Shown here: positions 1-10,020 of the stretch, one piece after another
Position numbering within the stretch: the stretch's first letter is position 1
Layout: each line of letters begins with the position of its first letter
From: an uncultured Hellea sp.
Lineage (GTDB): Bacteria > Pseudomonadota > Alphaproteobacteria > Caulobacterales > Maricaulaceae
Assembly: GCA_905477785.1 (NCBI GenBank)
Contig: CAJQGR010000010.1
Span: forward strand, 1-64,000
DNA: 64,000 nt
Direction of reading: 5' to 3'
Program-made: the position numbers and the translations under genes
The notes under the pieces: model-generated
Databases searched by the model: none
What the model saw: only the letters and a program-made list of their open reading frames with translations
Told to the model about the DNA's origin: nothing

Positions 1-2
1 TT

Positions 3-2045
3 TTTTACTGTTCTTTGATTTTATTAAGGCAAAGGGGGGTTGGTGTTGGTGTATTTCGTTTATTTGATAAGTTTCACATCTTGGCAATTCATGGCCTAGT
101 AATGCCAATCACTAGATTTATTGGAGTTATAATAGCGGTACATTATGATGCCGGTTTTATTGGATTCTTGATAGCTTGGTATATAGGCTCAATGGCTGCC
201 TATTTCTTTCTTCCTATGATGGCCATATTGGAATTGAAATCCCGTGGTTTATTAATGTTAGTGGTACGTTCAAAGTCGCCTTTGTTTAAAGCTAGAAGTG
301 GTTTGTGGAAATTTATGATTAAGTCCAATATAGATTCTACCCTCTCAGCTTCAACAACACATTTACCAGCACTAATGGTGATGGGTATGTTTGGCTCTAC
401 ATGGGTGGCTATTTATAGAATTGCTGAAGAAGCTGCCAAATTATTATCCGAAGGTTTTAAGCTCCTTGACCAGGTTATTTATCCCGAGCTTGCTAAAATG
501 ATAAGCCTTGGAGAAGCAGAAAAAATATGGGGGTTAGTTAAAAAGACAGCGATATCGTTATTAAGTTTTGGTCTTGTGACCGCATTTATAGTAAAAGTAG
601 GAGGGCCTGATTTATTAAGTATGGTTTTCTCTGTTGACTATGCAATGGCTGCACCACTTGCTTCACTTTTAATTCTTGCTGCTGCCATAACAGGTATAGC
701 GGCTCCATTATACCCAGTGTTATATGCAACGGATAAACCTGAAAGGGCTATATACGCTCGTGGAACCGGAGTTATAGTCTATATAACAGCTTTTATACTT
801 TTGAGTTTTTCAATTGGAAAGATGGCTCCTGGTTGGGCGTCAATTCTTAGTAATATTACATCCGTGGGATTTTTGGTTTATTTAACTCAAGGTACGTTAA
901 AAAGTGTTGTAGAAAACAAGCAGTCAAAATCTAATGATTGCGTTAATAAACAGGTAAATTTTATTGGAGGCTCTAAGGTAAAGTTGTGGGGGATGCCTTT
1001 ATTGAAATGGCAGCAGCGTGCAATGGACAAGGCTATTTCAGATAATAACCCAGGGGTTATTTATTTGCAGTTAAATTGGATATTATCATCCAGTCTCGCA
1101 AAGGCTTTTGCTGCTGACAATAAAATGGCGTTAATTTCTGGAAATAAAATCATTGGTACTAATGGGATAGATAGAGAGTCAGCAGTTGAAATAATTGGAA
1201 AGAGTTCAGATATTTTAATAGGAACAGACATCGACGGATATAGGCCAGAAGATTTGGATGATGGCTATAATAAGGCACTTAGAAAAACAGAACATCCCTA
1301 TGCCCTTGATATCAATAAGACATCACCATCTGAAATCATGCGTCGACAATTTTCTAGCTCGTATAAAGGTGTTACTGATTTTGTGACTAAGTGGTTTTGG
1401 CCTATTCCTGCTTTTTATGTCACGCGTTTATTTGCCACTTTAAGGTTCTCACCAAATATGGTTACCACCATAGGGCTTCTATTAATGTTTGCTGCTTTGT
1501 ATTATTTTTGGCTTGGTGAGTGGATGTTAGGTTTTCTGACTGGTTGGCTCATGACATTTTTAGATACTGTTGATGGCAAGTTAGCCCGCACAACTATGAC
1601 ATATTCATGGTGGGGTAATATTTATGACCATGGTATAGATTTAATTCATCCACCGTTCTGGTATTGGGCATGGTTTGTTGGTTTAGGTGGAGTATTTACA
1701 TGGCAAAATTTACAATCCGATTATATGAGTTTAACTTTAGTGGCTATTTTAGTTGGATACGTCATCGATAGAATTATTGAAGGTATTTTTATAGCTAAGC
1801 ATGGATTTCACATTCATGTGTGGAAACCTATCAATTCTTTTATGAGGTATATTACTGCGCGTAGAAATCCAAATATGTTTATATTCATGATAGGTATATG
1901 TTTTTTACCATTGTTTCCTTATGCAGGTAGATGGGGTTTCTATGCTGTTGGAATTTGGACTTGGTTATGTATATTATTTAATTTTATTGTTTTATTCTAT
2001 AGTATGTTTTTGCCAAAGCCAGCACAAAGCTGGATGAGTAAATAA
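3..2045 (+). CDS. Partial (open at the window's 5' edge): Wzx/MATE-like polysaccharide or lipid flippase fused to a C-terminal CDP-alcohol phosphotransferase (DIPP-synthase-like)
   Basis: Frame is open to the window edge. N-terminal half is multi-TM and flippase-like. C-terminal half has the exact CDP-AP motif DTVDGKLARTTMTYSWWGNIYDHGID (D-x2-DG-x2-AR-x8-G-x3-D-x3-D). Confidence 0.8.
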   Translation, partial: FYCSLILLRQRGVGVGVFRLFDKFHILAIHGLVMPITRFIGVIIAVHYDAGFIGFLIAWYIGSMAAYFFLPMMAILELKSRGLLMLVVRSKSPLFKARSGLWKFMIKSNIDSTLSASTTHLPALMVMGMFGSTWVAIYRIAEEAAKLLSEGFKLLDQVIYPELAKMISLGEAEKIWGLVKKTAISLLSFGLVTAFIVKVGGPDLLSMVFSVDYAMAAPLASLLILAAAITGIAAPLYPVLYATDKPERAIYARGTGVIVYITAFILLSFSIGKMAPGWASILSNITSVGFLVYLTQGTLKSVVENKQSKSNDCVNKQVNFIGGSKVKLWGMPLLKWQQRAMDKAISDNNPGVIYLQLNWILSSSLAKAFAADNKMALISGNKIIGTNGIDRESAVEIIGKSSDILIGTDIDGYRPEDLDDGYNKALRKTEHPYALDINKTSPSEIMRRQFSSSYKGVTDFVTKWFWPIPAFYVTRLFATLRFSPNMVTTIGLLLMFAALYYFWLGEWMLGFLTGWLMTFLDTVDGKLARTTMTYSWWGNIYDHGIDLIHPPFWYWAWFVGLGGVFTWQNLQSDYMSLTLVAILVGYVIDRIIEGIFIAKHGFHIHVWKPINSFMRYITARRNPNMFIFMIGICFLPLFPYAGRWGFYAVGIWTWLCILFNFIVLFYSMFLPKPAQSWMSK

Positions 2046-2713
2046 TGAAGAATATAGTAATATTTGATCTTGATTACACGCTGACTAAAAAAGGTACATG
2101 GGGGAGATTTGTTTTTCATACTGTTAAATATAAACCATGGATATGGTTACCTTTAATTTTATCAGCTGGTTTTGCGCAGTGGCGTTATAAAGCTGGCTAT
2201 ACGCCAAGAATATCCGTTAAGCAAAGTATGATGAAATGGAGTATGGTTGGGTGTTCAAAGATTAAAATGAAAAAATTAGCCATTGAATTTGCTAGGAATG
2301 AAGTTCTCCAAGGTTTACGACCAGGAGCTATTGAGATACTAAATTGTCATAAAGCATTAGGGGACACAATAATTATAGCCAGTGCCGCTGTTGATTTACT
2401 AGTTAAGCCTATAGCTGAGTTATTAAAAATTGATTATTGGGTTGCGACTAATATGAGTTGGACAAATGGTGTTTTAAGAAAAGAATTTGCATCTAAGAAT
2501 TGTTATGGACCTGAAAAACTACAAAGAGTAAAATTGTTGCTTCAGGATACCTTAATGTTTAATAGGAGTGAAATTTTAATTAAAATGTATACTGATAGTA
2601 TCTCAGATATTGATATATTGAGGTTTAGTGACTTTGGTGTTGCAGTAAACCCAGATAGAAAACTTGCTAAAGCTGCTATTGACGAAAACTTTGAAATAGT
2701 TAATTGGAACTGA
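2045..2713 (+). CDS. HAD-superfamily hydrolase (SerB/PGP-like phosphatase)
   Basis: N-terminal DLDYTLT motif, later IIASAA and YTDSISDIDIL motifs; start overlaps the stop of the preceding gene. Confidence 0.8.
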   Translation: MKNIVIFDLDYTLTKKGTWGRFVFHTVKYKPWIWLPLILSAGFAQWRYKAGYTPRISVKQSMMKWSMVGCSKIKMKKLAIEFARNEVLQGLRPGAIEILNCHKALGDTIIIASAAVDLLVKPIAELLKIDYWVATNMSWTNGVLRKEFASKNCYGPEKLQRVKLLLQDTLMFNRSEILIKMYTDSISDIDILRFSDFGVAVNPDRKLAKAAIDENFEIVNWN

Positions 2714-2737
2714 AGTCAAATAAATGGGTTTAATTAC

Positions 2738-3496
2738 ATGCATGCTATAATACTTTCTGCAGGGCGCGGTTCAAGGTTGTTACCTTTAACAACTGATTTA
2801 CCAAAATGTTTGCTTCCAGTTGGGTTGTCATCTGTTCTTGCTCTACAAATTGATACTTTGTTAAAACAAGGGATAGAAAAAATAACGATTGTTACAGGAT
2901 TTAACTCTCATCTTGTGGAGGCGGAAGTATCGTCAGGTAAATTTGGTAAAGATGTGAACATTCTTTACAATCCTTTCTATCAAGTGGCAGATAACCTAGC
3001 ATCTTGTTGGATGGCACGACAAGAAATGAATAATGACTTCTTACTTATTAATGGTGACACACTATTTAGCCCAGAATTATTGATTAAAGTATTAGCAGCT
3101 CCAGCTAGAGATATATCAGTAACGATTGATCAAAAAGAGCACTATGATGGTGATGATATGAAGGTGTCATTGAATGGTTCGCAACTTACTGCGATAGGTA
3201 AAACATTGCTTCCACAAAAAACTCAAGGGGAATCCATAGGTATGTTACGTTTTATGGATAAAGGTCCAGATATATTTAAGAACGAGTTAGAGCGTTTGAT
3301 GAGAATGGAAGAAGGTACTAAAAGTTGGTTTTTATCGGCTATAAACGGCTTAGCGCAATCAGAGCAAACAATTGATACTACCAACATTAAGGGAGAAACT
3401 TGGTCTGAACTTGATACGCCTGAAGATTATGAAATTTGTTTGGATCTATTTGGCGGCAGTGCGATGGCAAGAAAGAGACTAGCAGCTATAAAGTAG
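2738..3496 (+). CDS. NTP transferase family protein (sugar/polyol-phosphate nucleotidyltransferase)
   Basis: MHAIILSAGRGSRLLPLTTDLPKCLLPVG signature; LLINGDTLF motif. Confidence 0.85.
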   Translation: MHAIILSAGRGSRLLPLTTDLPKCLLPVGLSSVLALQIDTLLKQGIEKITIVTGFNSHLVEAEVSSGKFGKDVNILYNPFYQVADNLASCWMARQEMNNDFLLINGDTLFSPELLIKVLAAPARDISVTIDQKEHYDGDDMKVSLNGSQLTAIGKTLLPQKTQGESIGMLRFMDKGPDIFKNELERLMRMEEGTKSWFLSAINGLAQSEQTIDTTNIKGETWSELDTPEDYEICLDLFGGSAMARKRLAAIK

Positions 3497-3567
3497 TTAT
3501 TAAAAATAATTACTAAGATTAATATTTCCTGTGTGAAATAATTAAATTAAGTTAGACATTATTAATT

Positions 3568-4377
3568 ATGAAAAAAGTTGTTGAAAAGCCAAAGCATTTG
3601 AAGAATCCCAGAAGGGCTTTTGTAAAAAAGAATGGTAAAAAGCTTGTAAGGAAAATTGCAAGCTTCCAAGCTAAGCAGTCTTTAGTTCCAGACACACCCA
3701 AAATTGATAATAAATACTTTCCATTTCTAAAGAACTTCACAGATAACTGGCTAGATATTAAAGCGGAAGTATTGGAAGTTTTGAAATACAAAGAAGTAAT
3801 CCCTGGTTTTCAAGATATTTCACCAGATCAATATCGATTGGCGACAGAAAATAATTGGAAGACTTTTGTTCTATTTGGATTTGGTAAACGGCTGGCTAAA
3901 AATGCATCTCTCGCTCCTAAGACATCAAAATTGCTTGAAGGTGTTCCAAACCTTCAGACTGCTATGTTTTCAATTTTGGCACCTGGGTACCATATACCGG
4001 CTCACAGTGGAGTAACTAAAGGTATATTAAGGTCTCATATTGGTTTGATAATTCCATCAGATCGTGAGAATTGCCGCATTCGTGTTGATAATACTATAAC
4101 ACCTTGGAAAGAGGGTGAAATCTTTGTATTCGACGATACCTATGAACATGAAGTTTGGAATGATACAGATCAAGAACGAGTTATTCTTTTGTTTGATTTT
4201 GATAGACCTATGAAATTTTGGGGTCGCTTATTAAACACTACATTCCTTCAAATAATGAAATTTACTGCCTTTTACCAAGACCCAAAAAAAAACTTAAAGT
4301 CTGCTGAAGACAGACTTGAGGCTGCTATCCGTAAAGTCGATGCAAACATAGAGGCAATGAGTGACCCTGCGCCATGA
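3568..4377 (+). CDS. Aspartyl/asparaginyl beta-hydroxylase family dioxygenase (LpxO-like)
   Basis: PAHSGVTKGILRSHIGLIIP and GEIFVFDDTYEHEVWNDTDQERVILLFDFDRP motifs of the family. Confidence 0.8.
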   Translation: MKKVVEKPKHLKNPRRAFVKKNGKKLVRKIASFQAKQSLVPDTPKIDNKYFPFLKNFTDNWLDIKAEVLEVLKYKEVIPGFQDISPDQYRLATENNWKTFVLFGFGKRLAKNASLAPKTSKLLEGVPNLQTAMFSILAPGYHIPAHSGVTKGILRSHIGLIIPSDRENCRIRVDNTITPWKEGEIFVFDDTYEHEVWNDTDQERVILLFDFDRPMKFWGRLLNTTFLQIMKFTAFYQDPKKNLKSAEDRLEAAIRKVDANIEAMSDPAP

Positions 4378-4381
4378 GCAA

Positions 4382-5056
4382 TTAATATATTATTTTGTTT
4401 ATTGCTAGGGGAAGATCGCGAAAATGTTGTAATAGATAATTGCCCCCTAGTCTTCTTGCAGGAATAGTTGAGTACCCATATTTCATAATTATAGAGGGAA
4501 TCTTTGCTTTTTGAGCTGATATTACATCGGGTAAACTATCACCTACCATTATTATCTTTTTTTTTGTTCCTTTATGACCAGCAGCTGTCCAAATATGGTC
4601 TGGATATGGCTTATTTCTGATTAAATCATCTGAACCAACAATGCGTATGAACAATTTTGAAAGAGATAAATCTTGAATTAACGGTCGTGCAAGATAGCCT
4701 GGTTTATTAGTACATATTGATAGCTCAGCTCCCATTTTTTTTAAACTTTTAAGAACGGTTTCTACTCCAGGGTATGGCTTACTCAATAAACACAGATTAT
4801 TAGCATATAAATTCATAAATATTTTTTGTAGCTTATCTAATCGAGTCTTACTCACTTCGTGTTTTTCTCTTCGTAAAGCCTCAATAATTAATTTTCTTGC
4901 ACCGTAACCAACACTTTTCTGCGCTTCCTTAAAGTTTGTTTTAGGAAGACCCTCAAGCGCGATAACTTCATTTAAAACTCTAATGAGATCTGGAGCAGTA
5001 TTTACAAGAGTCCCATCAAGGTCAAAGCATATGGAAATATTTTGAAGATTTTTCAT
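4382..5056 (-). CDS. gph: HAD hydrolase, phosphoglycolate phosphatase-like
   Basis: FDLDGTLVNTAPDL, SICTNKPGYLARPLI and IMVGDSLPDVISAQKAKI motifs. Confidence 0.8.
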   Translation of the reverse strand: MKNLQNISICFDLDGTLVNTAPDLIRVLNEVIALEGLPKTNFKEAQKSVGYGARKLIIEALRREKHEVSKTRLDKLQKIFMNLYANNLCLLSKPYPGVETVLKSLKKMGAELSICTNKPGYLARPLIQDLSLSKLFIRIVGSDDLIRNKPYPDHIWTAAGHKGTKKKIIMVGDSLPDVISAQKAKIPSIIMKYGYSTIPARRLGGNYLLQHFRDLPLAINKIIY

Positions 5057-5145
5057 ATATTTCCCTTAATAGAATCGCGTTCCGTGTTATCATGGTTTAT
5101 TGTTATAATAAGTCAACGCCGACGAATCATCTGGGAGAGTGCTTT

Positions 5146-6489
5146 ATGGTCCACAAAAGAGCTGCTATTATTTTAGCTGCGGGCAAGTCTTCACGTATGA
5201 AATCCTCGCTTTCAAAAGTCCTTCATTGTGTGGGGGGTCAATCAATGCTTGCATGGTCTGCATCCTTGGCTCGCGCAGCAAATGTTTCAAGAGCAATATG
5301 TGTCGCTGGTAGCGATAATGATGATGTTAAAGAAGCTGCAGAAAACCTTGGTCTAGATGTTGCAATTCAAAAAAAACAACTAGGTACAGCAAACGCTGTT
5401 ATGGCGGCTAAAGATATTTTAGGGGATTTTTCTGGTAGTATCATGGTTTTATATGCCGATACTCCTTTAATCCAAATAGAAACATTAGAAAAAGTCTTTA
5501 ATAGCCTCGAGGGTGAGGCCTCTGCTGCTGTTTTAGGTTTTGATGCGAGAGAACCTAATAGTTATGGAAGGCTGGTAACCGAAGGGGACAAGCTAATTGA
5601 AATTGTTGAGGCTAAAGAAGCAAGTCCAGATCAACTTTCAATAAGCCTTTGTAATAGTGGTATTATAGCATTCTCCTCAGAGGAATTTGATGAAACCCTT
5701 AAAAAAATTAATAATGAAAATAGTAAAGGTGAATATTACCTTACTGATTTGATAAAAATTATGTGCAAAGAAGGTAAGGTCTCAACATTTGTTATGGCTC
5801 CTGAGCATGAGGTGCTAGGTGTTAACTCTCGGAAAGACCTAGCTCTGGCAGAAAAATCTTTCCAAACCAGAATGAGAAATAATGCTATGGAGTCAGGTGT
5901 TACTTTGCGTGATCCATCTTCAGTTTATTTTTCGTATGATACAATCATTGAAAGAGATGCAGATATAGCTTCAAACGTTGTTTTTGGACTTGGTGTTAAA
6001 ATTTCTAGAGGAGCTATTATTCACCCCTTTTGTGATATTCAAGGGTCATTCATATCTAAGGGTTCCAAAGTAGGCCCCTTTGCAAGACTTCGCCAAGGTT
6101 CATTTTTAGGAGAGAATGCTAAAGTAGGAAATTTTGTTGAAACGAAAAACGCTCAAATAAGTAAGGGTACTAAAGTCAATCATCTATCGTATATAGGTGA
6201 TGCAGAAATTGGAGAAAATTGTAATATAGGAGCCGGAACCATAACCTGTAATTATGATGGCTATAAAAAGCATAAGACCATCATAGGGAAAAATGTTTTC
6301 GTTGGCACTAATTCATCTTTAGTTGCGCCCATAAAAATTGGTGACCAAGCATTTTTAGGTAGCGGAGGTGTGATAACCGAAGATGTACCTCCTGGGTCAC
6401 TTGCTTTGGCAAGGGCAAAGCAAATTAATAAAATAGATTGGGCTTACAGATTTAGGGCTGCACAAATAAAAAGAAAGAAAAGTGAGTAA
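5146..6489 (+). CDS. glmU: Bifunctional UDP-N-acetylglucosamine diphosphorylase/glucosamine-1-phosphate N-acetyltransferase
   Basis: AAIILAAGKSSRMKSSLSKVLH N-terminus and left-handed beta-helix repeats with NFVETKNAQI, IGAGTITCNYDGYKKHKT. Start placed at MVHKR; the ORF track begins at 5092. Confidence 0.95.
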   Translation: MVHKRAAIILAAGKSSRMKSSLSKVLHCVGGQSMLAWSASLARAANVSRAICVAGSDNDDVKEAAENLGLDVAIQKKQLGTANAVMAAKDILGDFSGSIMVLYADTPLIQIETLEKVFNSLEGEASAAVLGFDAREPNSYGRLVTEGDKLIEIVEAKEASPDQLSISLCNSGIIAFSSEEFDETLKKINNENSKGEYYLTDLIKIMCKEGKVSTFVMAPEHEVLGVNSRKDLALAEKSFQTRMRNNAMESGVTLRDPSSVYFSYDTIIERDADIASNVVFGLGVKISRGAIIHPFCDIQGSFISKGSKVGPFARLRQGSFLGENAKVGNFVETKNAQISKGTKVNHLSYIGDAEIGENCNIGAGTITCNYDGYKKHKTIIGKNVFVGTNSSLVAPIKIGDQAFLGSGGVITEDVPPGSLALARAKQINKIDWAYRFRAAQIKRKKSE

Positions 6490-7193
6490 TGCAAGTAACT
6501 AAGGAAAATGCAGCACTTGCTGCATTGGATTATGTAGAAGATGGAATGATCTTAGGTTTAGGGTCAGGTTCCACAGCAGAAATATTTATAAAACATTTAG
6601 GTATGAGAATAGCTGATGGAATGAAAATTATAGGAGTCCCAACATCCAAGCGAACAGAGGCTGTTGCAATAAAAAATGGCGTACCTTTAATTGAGCCTGA
6701 TAAAGTAAGTAGTATTCAACTAACAATTGATGGAGCTGATGAGGTTGACCCAGGGTTCTCACTTATTAAGGGGGGGGGTGCATGTTTGCTGCGAGAAAAA
6801 ATAATAGCTCACGCCTCTGATAAAATGATCGTGATAGCTGACGATAGTAAAATTGTTGATACTCTGGGGAAATATCCATTACCAGTTGAAGTAGACCCAT
6901 TCGCAATGGCTCTTACTGCAGAAAAAATATATAGTGCATTAGTAAACAGTGGTTGCGAAAGTGCGGTGACTGTTTTGAGGCAAAAAATAAATGGTCAAGG
7001 TCCTCTAGTTACTGATGGGGGTCATTTTTTACTTGATTGTAGCTGCAAAAAAATTCCAGATCCTGCCGAAACAGCTTTTCAGTTGTCTAGAATTCCAGGT
7101 GTAATGGAGCATGGCTTATTTGTTGGTCTTGCGAGTATAATTATTGTTGGGTTTGAGGATCATGCCAAGGTCATGGAAATAACTGAGGAATAA
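6489..7193 (+). CDS. rpiA: Ribose-5-phosphate isomerase A
   Basis: GLGSGSTAEIFI, TIDGADEVDPGFSLIKGGGACLLREKI, TDGGHFLLDC motifs. Confidence 0.95.
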   Translation: MQVTKENAALAALDYVEDGMILGLGSGSTAEIFIKHLGMRIADGMKIIGVPTSKRTEAVAIKNGVPLIEPDKVSSIQLTIDGADEVDPGFSLIKGGGACLLREKIIAHASDKMIVIADDSKIVDTLGKYPLPVEVDPFAMALTAEKIYSALVNSGCESAVTVLRQKINGQGPLVTDGGHFLLDCSCKKIPDPAETAFQLSRIPGVMEHGLFVGLASIIIVGFEDHAKVMEITEE

Positions 7194-7200
7194 AATATTA

Positions 7201-8559
7201 ATGTTAGAATTTGATTATGATCTTTTCGTAATAGGTGCAGGATCAGGAGGCGTTCGTGCGGCTAGGCTTGCTGCTCAAATGGGAAAAAAAGTAGCTATTG
7301 CAGAAGAAAGTAAACCCGGAGGAACTTGTGTAGTAAGAGGGTGCGTACCAAAAAAATACTTAGTTTACGGAGCAGAATACGGCTCCTCTATTGCAGCTAG
7401 TGAAAAGTATGGATGGTCATATGAAAATTTAGATTTTAATTGGGAAAAGTTGAGAGACTCCATTCAAAAAGAGGTGGATCGTTTATCAGGTATCTATTCT
7501 AATATTTTAAACAAAAATGGTGCAGTGGTATATAATGAGCGTGCGGAATTTATAGATAAAAACACAGTGATTTTAACTTCAAGTAAGAAAAAAATTTCTG
7601 CAGAAAATATACTGATCGCAGTTGGTGGTCGACCTTGGTCTCCAGATATAAATGGTGTCGAACATTCTATAATTTCGGATGATGCTTTCCTTCTTGAGAA
7701 ATTACCATCTTCTATTCTGATAATAGGTGGAGGTTATATAGCTTCGGAATTTGCTGGGATTTTTTCAGGGCTAGGTGTAAAAACTATCCAAGCATATAGA
7801 GGTGAACATTTACTTAAAGGTTTTGATAAAGACATTCGATTACGTGTTGGAACCCATCAAAAAATTAATGGTATTGATGTACGTTATAATATCTCACCTC
7901 TAGAGATTAGTATTAACGGTGAAACTTATAATACTCATTTTGATGATGATAGTATAATTAATTCTGACTTAGTATTCATGGCTACAGGACGTCGGCCTTA
8001 TACTTCTTCCTTAGGCCTAGATAGGGTGGGGGTAAAAACTGATGCCTTAGGAAGCATTATTGTAGATGGATTATCTAAAACTAATATTCAAAATATATAT
8101 GCAGTTGGCGATGTTACAAACCGATTAAACTTAACACCAGTGGCTATAAGAGAGGCTAAGGCATTCATTGAAACCCTATATGGATCTGAGCAAGTAGAGT
8201 ATGATCATAGTAATATAGCAAGTGCTGTCTTTACGCGTCCACCCATTGGAGTAGTTGGTTTGAATGAAGCTCAAGCTAGAGAGTTATACGGTGATGATAT
8301 TGTGGTGTATGAAACATCCTTCCGCCCAATGAAGAATATTCTTAGCGGAAAAGAAGAAAAATGTTTTATGAAGTTAATTACTGAAGGAATGAATGAAAAA
8401 ATTGTAGGAATTCATATTATTGGAGATGACAGTCCAGAAATAATTCAAATTTTAGGTATTTGTGTGAAAGCAGGATTAACAAAAGCTGACTTTGATAATA
8501 CTTGTGCTGTTCATCCTACGCTTGCAGAAGAAATTGTAACTTTAAATGCAAGGGCTTGA
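7201..8559 (+). CDS. gor: Glutathione-disulfide reductase
   Basis: FAD-binding GAGSGG, redox CVVRGCVPKK, NAD(P) domain GGGYIASEFA, C-terminal HPTLAEE. Confidence 0.93.
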   Translation: MLEFDYDLFVIGAGSGGVRAARLAAQMGKKVAIAEESKPGGTCVVRGCVPKKYLVYGAEYGSSIAASEKYGWSYENLDFNWEKLRDSIQKEVDRLSGIYSNILNKNGAVVYNERAEFIDKNTVILTSSKKKISAENILIAVGGRPWSPDINGVEHSIISDDAFLLEKLPSSILIIGGGYIASEFAGIFSGLGVKTIQAYRGEHLLKGFDKDIRLRVGTHQKINGIDVRYNISPLEISINGETYNTHFDDDSIINSDLVFMATGRRPYTSSLGLDRVGVKTDALGSIIVDGLSKTNIQNIYAVGDVTNRLNLTPVAIREAKAFIETLYGSEQVEYDHSNIASAVFTRPPIGVVGLNEAQARELYGDDIVVYETSFRPMKNILSGKEEKCFMKLITEGMNEKIVGIHIIGDDSPEIIQILGICVKAGLTKADFDNTCAVHPTLAEEIVTLNARA

Positions 8560-8623
8560 ATTAAGTCTATTTTACTTTAATTCTTGCTAGATTTTAATTT
8601 ATCTAACCTATAAGTTTAATTTT

Positions 8624-9115
8624 ATGACAAAACGAATAGCACTTTATCCTGGAACCTTTGATCCAATGACACTTGGTCACTTAGACATTTTAAAAAGGGC
8701 TAGTACTCTTTGTGATAAGCTAGTGGTCGCTGTTGCTATAAATCGCAATAAAAACCCTTTATTTGCACTAGATGAACGAGTCGAAATGGTTGAAAATGTA
8801 GTGTCACCATTTCGCGAGAGAATTGAAGTCGAGGTAAAATCTTTTGAGGGCTTATTAATTCATTATGCTGAACAAGTTGGAGCTAAAATGATAGTACGTG
8901 GTTTAAGGGCTGTATCTGACTTTGAATATGAATTTCAAATGGCAGGAATGAATGATCGTTTAAATCCTAATATTGAAACTGTATTTTTAATGGCTGACCC
9001 TCAGTATCAAACGATTGCTTCTCGACTGGTGAAAGAAATAGCTAGATTAGGAGGAAATATTTCACAATTTGTGACACCGGAGGTAGAGCTTCGCCTGAAA
9101 GATAAGTTTATATGA
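8624..9115 (+). CDS. coaD: Phosphopantetheine adenylyltransferase
   Basis: LYPGTFDPMTLGHLDILKRA, IVRGLRAVSDFEYEFQMA, ASRLVKEIARLGG motifs. Confidence 0.95.
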   Translation: MTKRIALYPGTFDPMTLGHLDILKRASTLCDKLVVAVAINRNKNPLFALDERVEMVENVVSPFRERIEVEVKSFEGLLIHYAEQVGAKMIVRGLRAVSDFEYEFQMAGMNDRLNPNIETVFLMADPQYQTIASRLVKEIARLGGNISQFVTPEVELRLKDKFI

Positions 9116-10020
9116 TAAAATATATATATTCTTTATTGTTATTATTAATATCCGTTTATCCTATAGCGCATGCTTCTGATTCAATAACAAAAAATGAAGA
9201 ACCCGCACTTCTAATAATAAATCAAGAAATTCCTGATGAAGCTTGGAGAACACCGGATCCGGAGAACTTACTATATATAGACCTTGAGTATGGTAGAATT
9301 ATTTTAGAGATGTATCCTGAAATCGCACCCAAACATGTAGCACGAATTAAAGAGCTAACTCGTCAGAATTTTTATGACTACATTGCTTTTCATAGAGTTG
9401 TTGAAGGTTTTATGAATCAAACGGGCGACCCAAGAGGTGATGGTACTGGGGGTTCAGATTTGCCCGACTTAATAGGCGAATTTACGTTTCGTAGGTCAGA
9501 GTTAATGCCCGTTTCATTGACAGGTTTAAAGCAAGTTGGTTCAAAAAAAATACCTGTTGGCTTTTACAAGTCTTTACCCGTAGCTACTCAACCTATTGTT
9601 CAGGCAATGTTTACTCGCGATGGTATGGTTTCTGCTTATGGATTGCATTGTAAAGGTGTAACATCTATGGCTCGTAGTACTGAGCCTAATACTGCTAATA
9701 GCCAGTTCTTTTTAATGCGTGATATCGCAGATCATTTGAATGCAAAATACTCAATTTGGGGCAATACATTAATTGGTCATGAGCATTTAACAAAAATCAA
9801 GGTGGGTTCAAAAAATGATAATGTTAGTTTTATTCCAGATATTATGAAGAAGGTCCGTCTGGCTTCTGATGTTCCATATGGTGAAAGAGTAAATTTTCAG
9901 ATTCTAAAAACTAATAGCATATTTTTTAAAAATTATTTAAGTAAACTCAAAGAATCTGAAGGAACTATTCCAGATATTTGTAATATTAGAATACCAACCC
10001 GCATTAAACAGGAAAAATAA
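9112..10020 (+). CDS. Exported cyclophilin-type peptidyl-prolyl isomerase
   Basis: N-terminal signal-like hydrophobic segment; FHRVVEGFMNQTGDP and NSQFFLM cyclophilin motifs. Confidence 0.88.
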   Translation: MIKYIYSLLLLLISVYPIAHASDSITKNEEPALLIINQEIPDEAWRTPDPENLLYIDLEYGRIILEMYPEIAPKHVARIKELTRQNFYDYIAFHRVVEGFMNQTGDPRGDGTGGSDLPDLIGEFTFRRSELMPVSLTGLKQVGSKKIPVGFYKSLPVATQPIVQAMFTRDGMVSAYGLHCKGVTSMARSTEPNTANSQFFLMRDIADHLNAKYSIWGNTLIGHEHLTKIKVGSKNDNVSFIPDIMKKVRLASDVPYGERVNFQILKTNSIFFKNYLSKLKESEGTIPDICNIRIPTRIKQEK

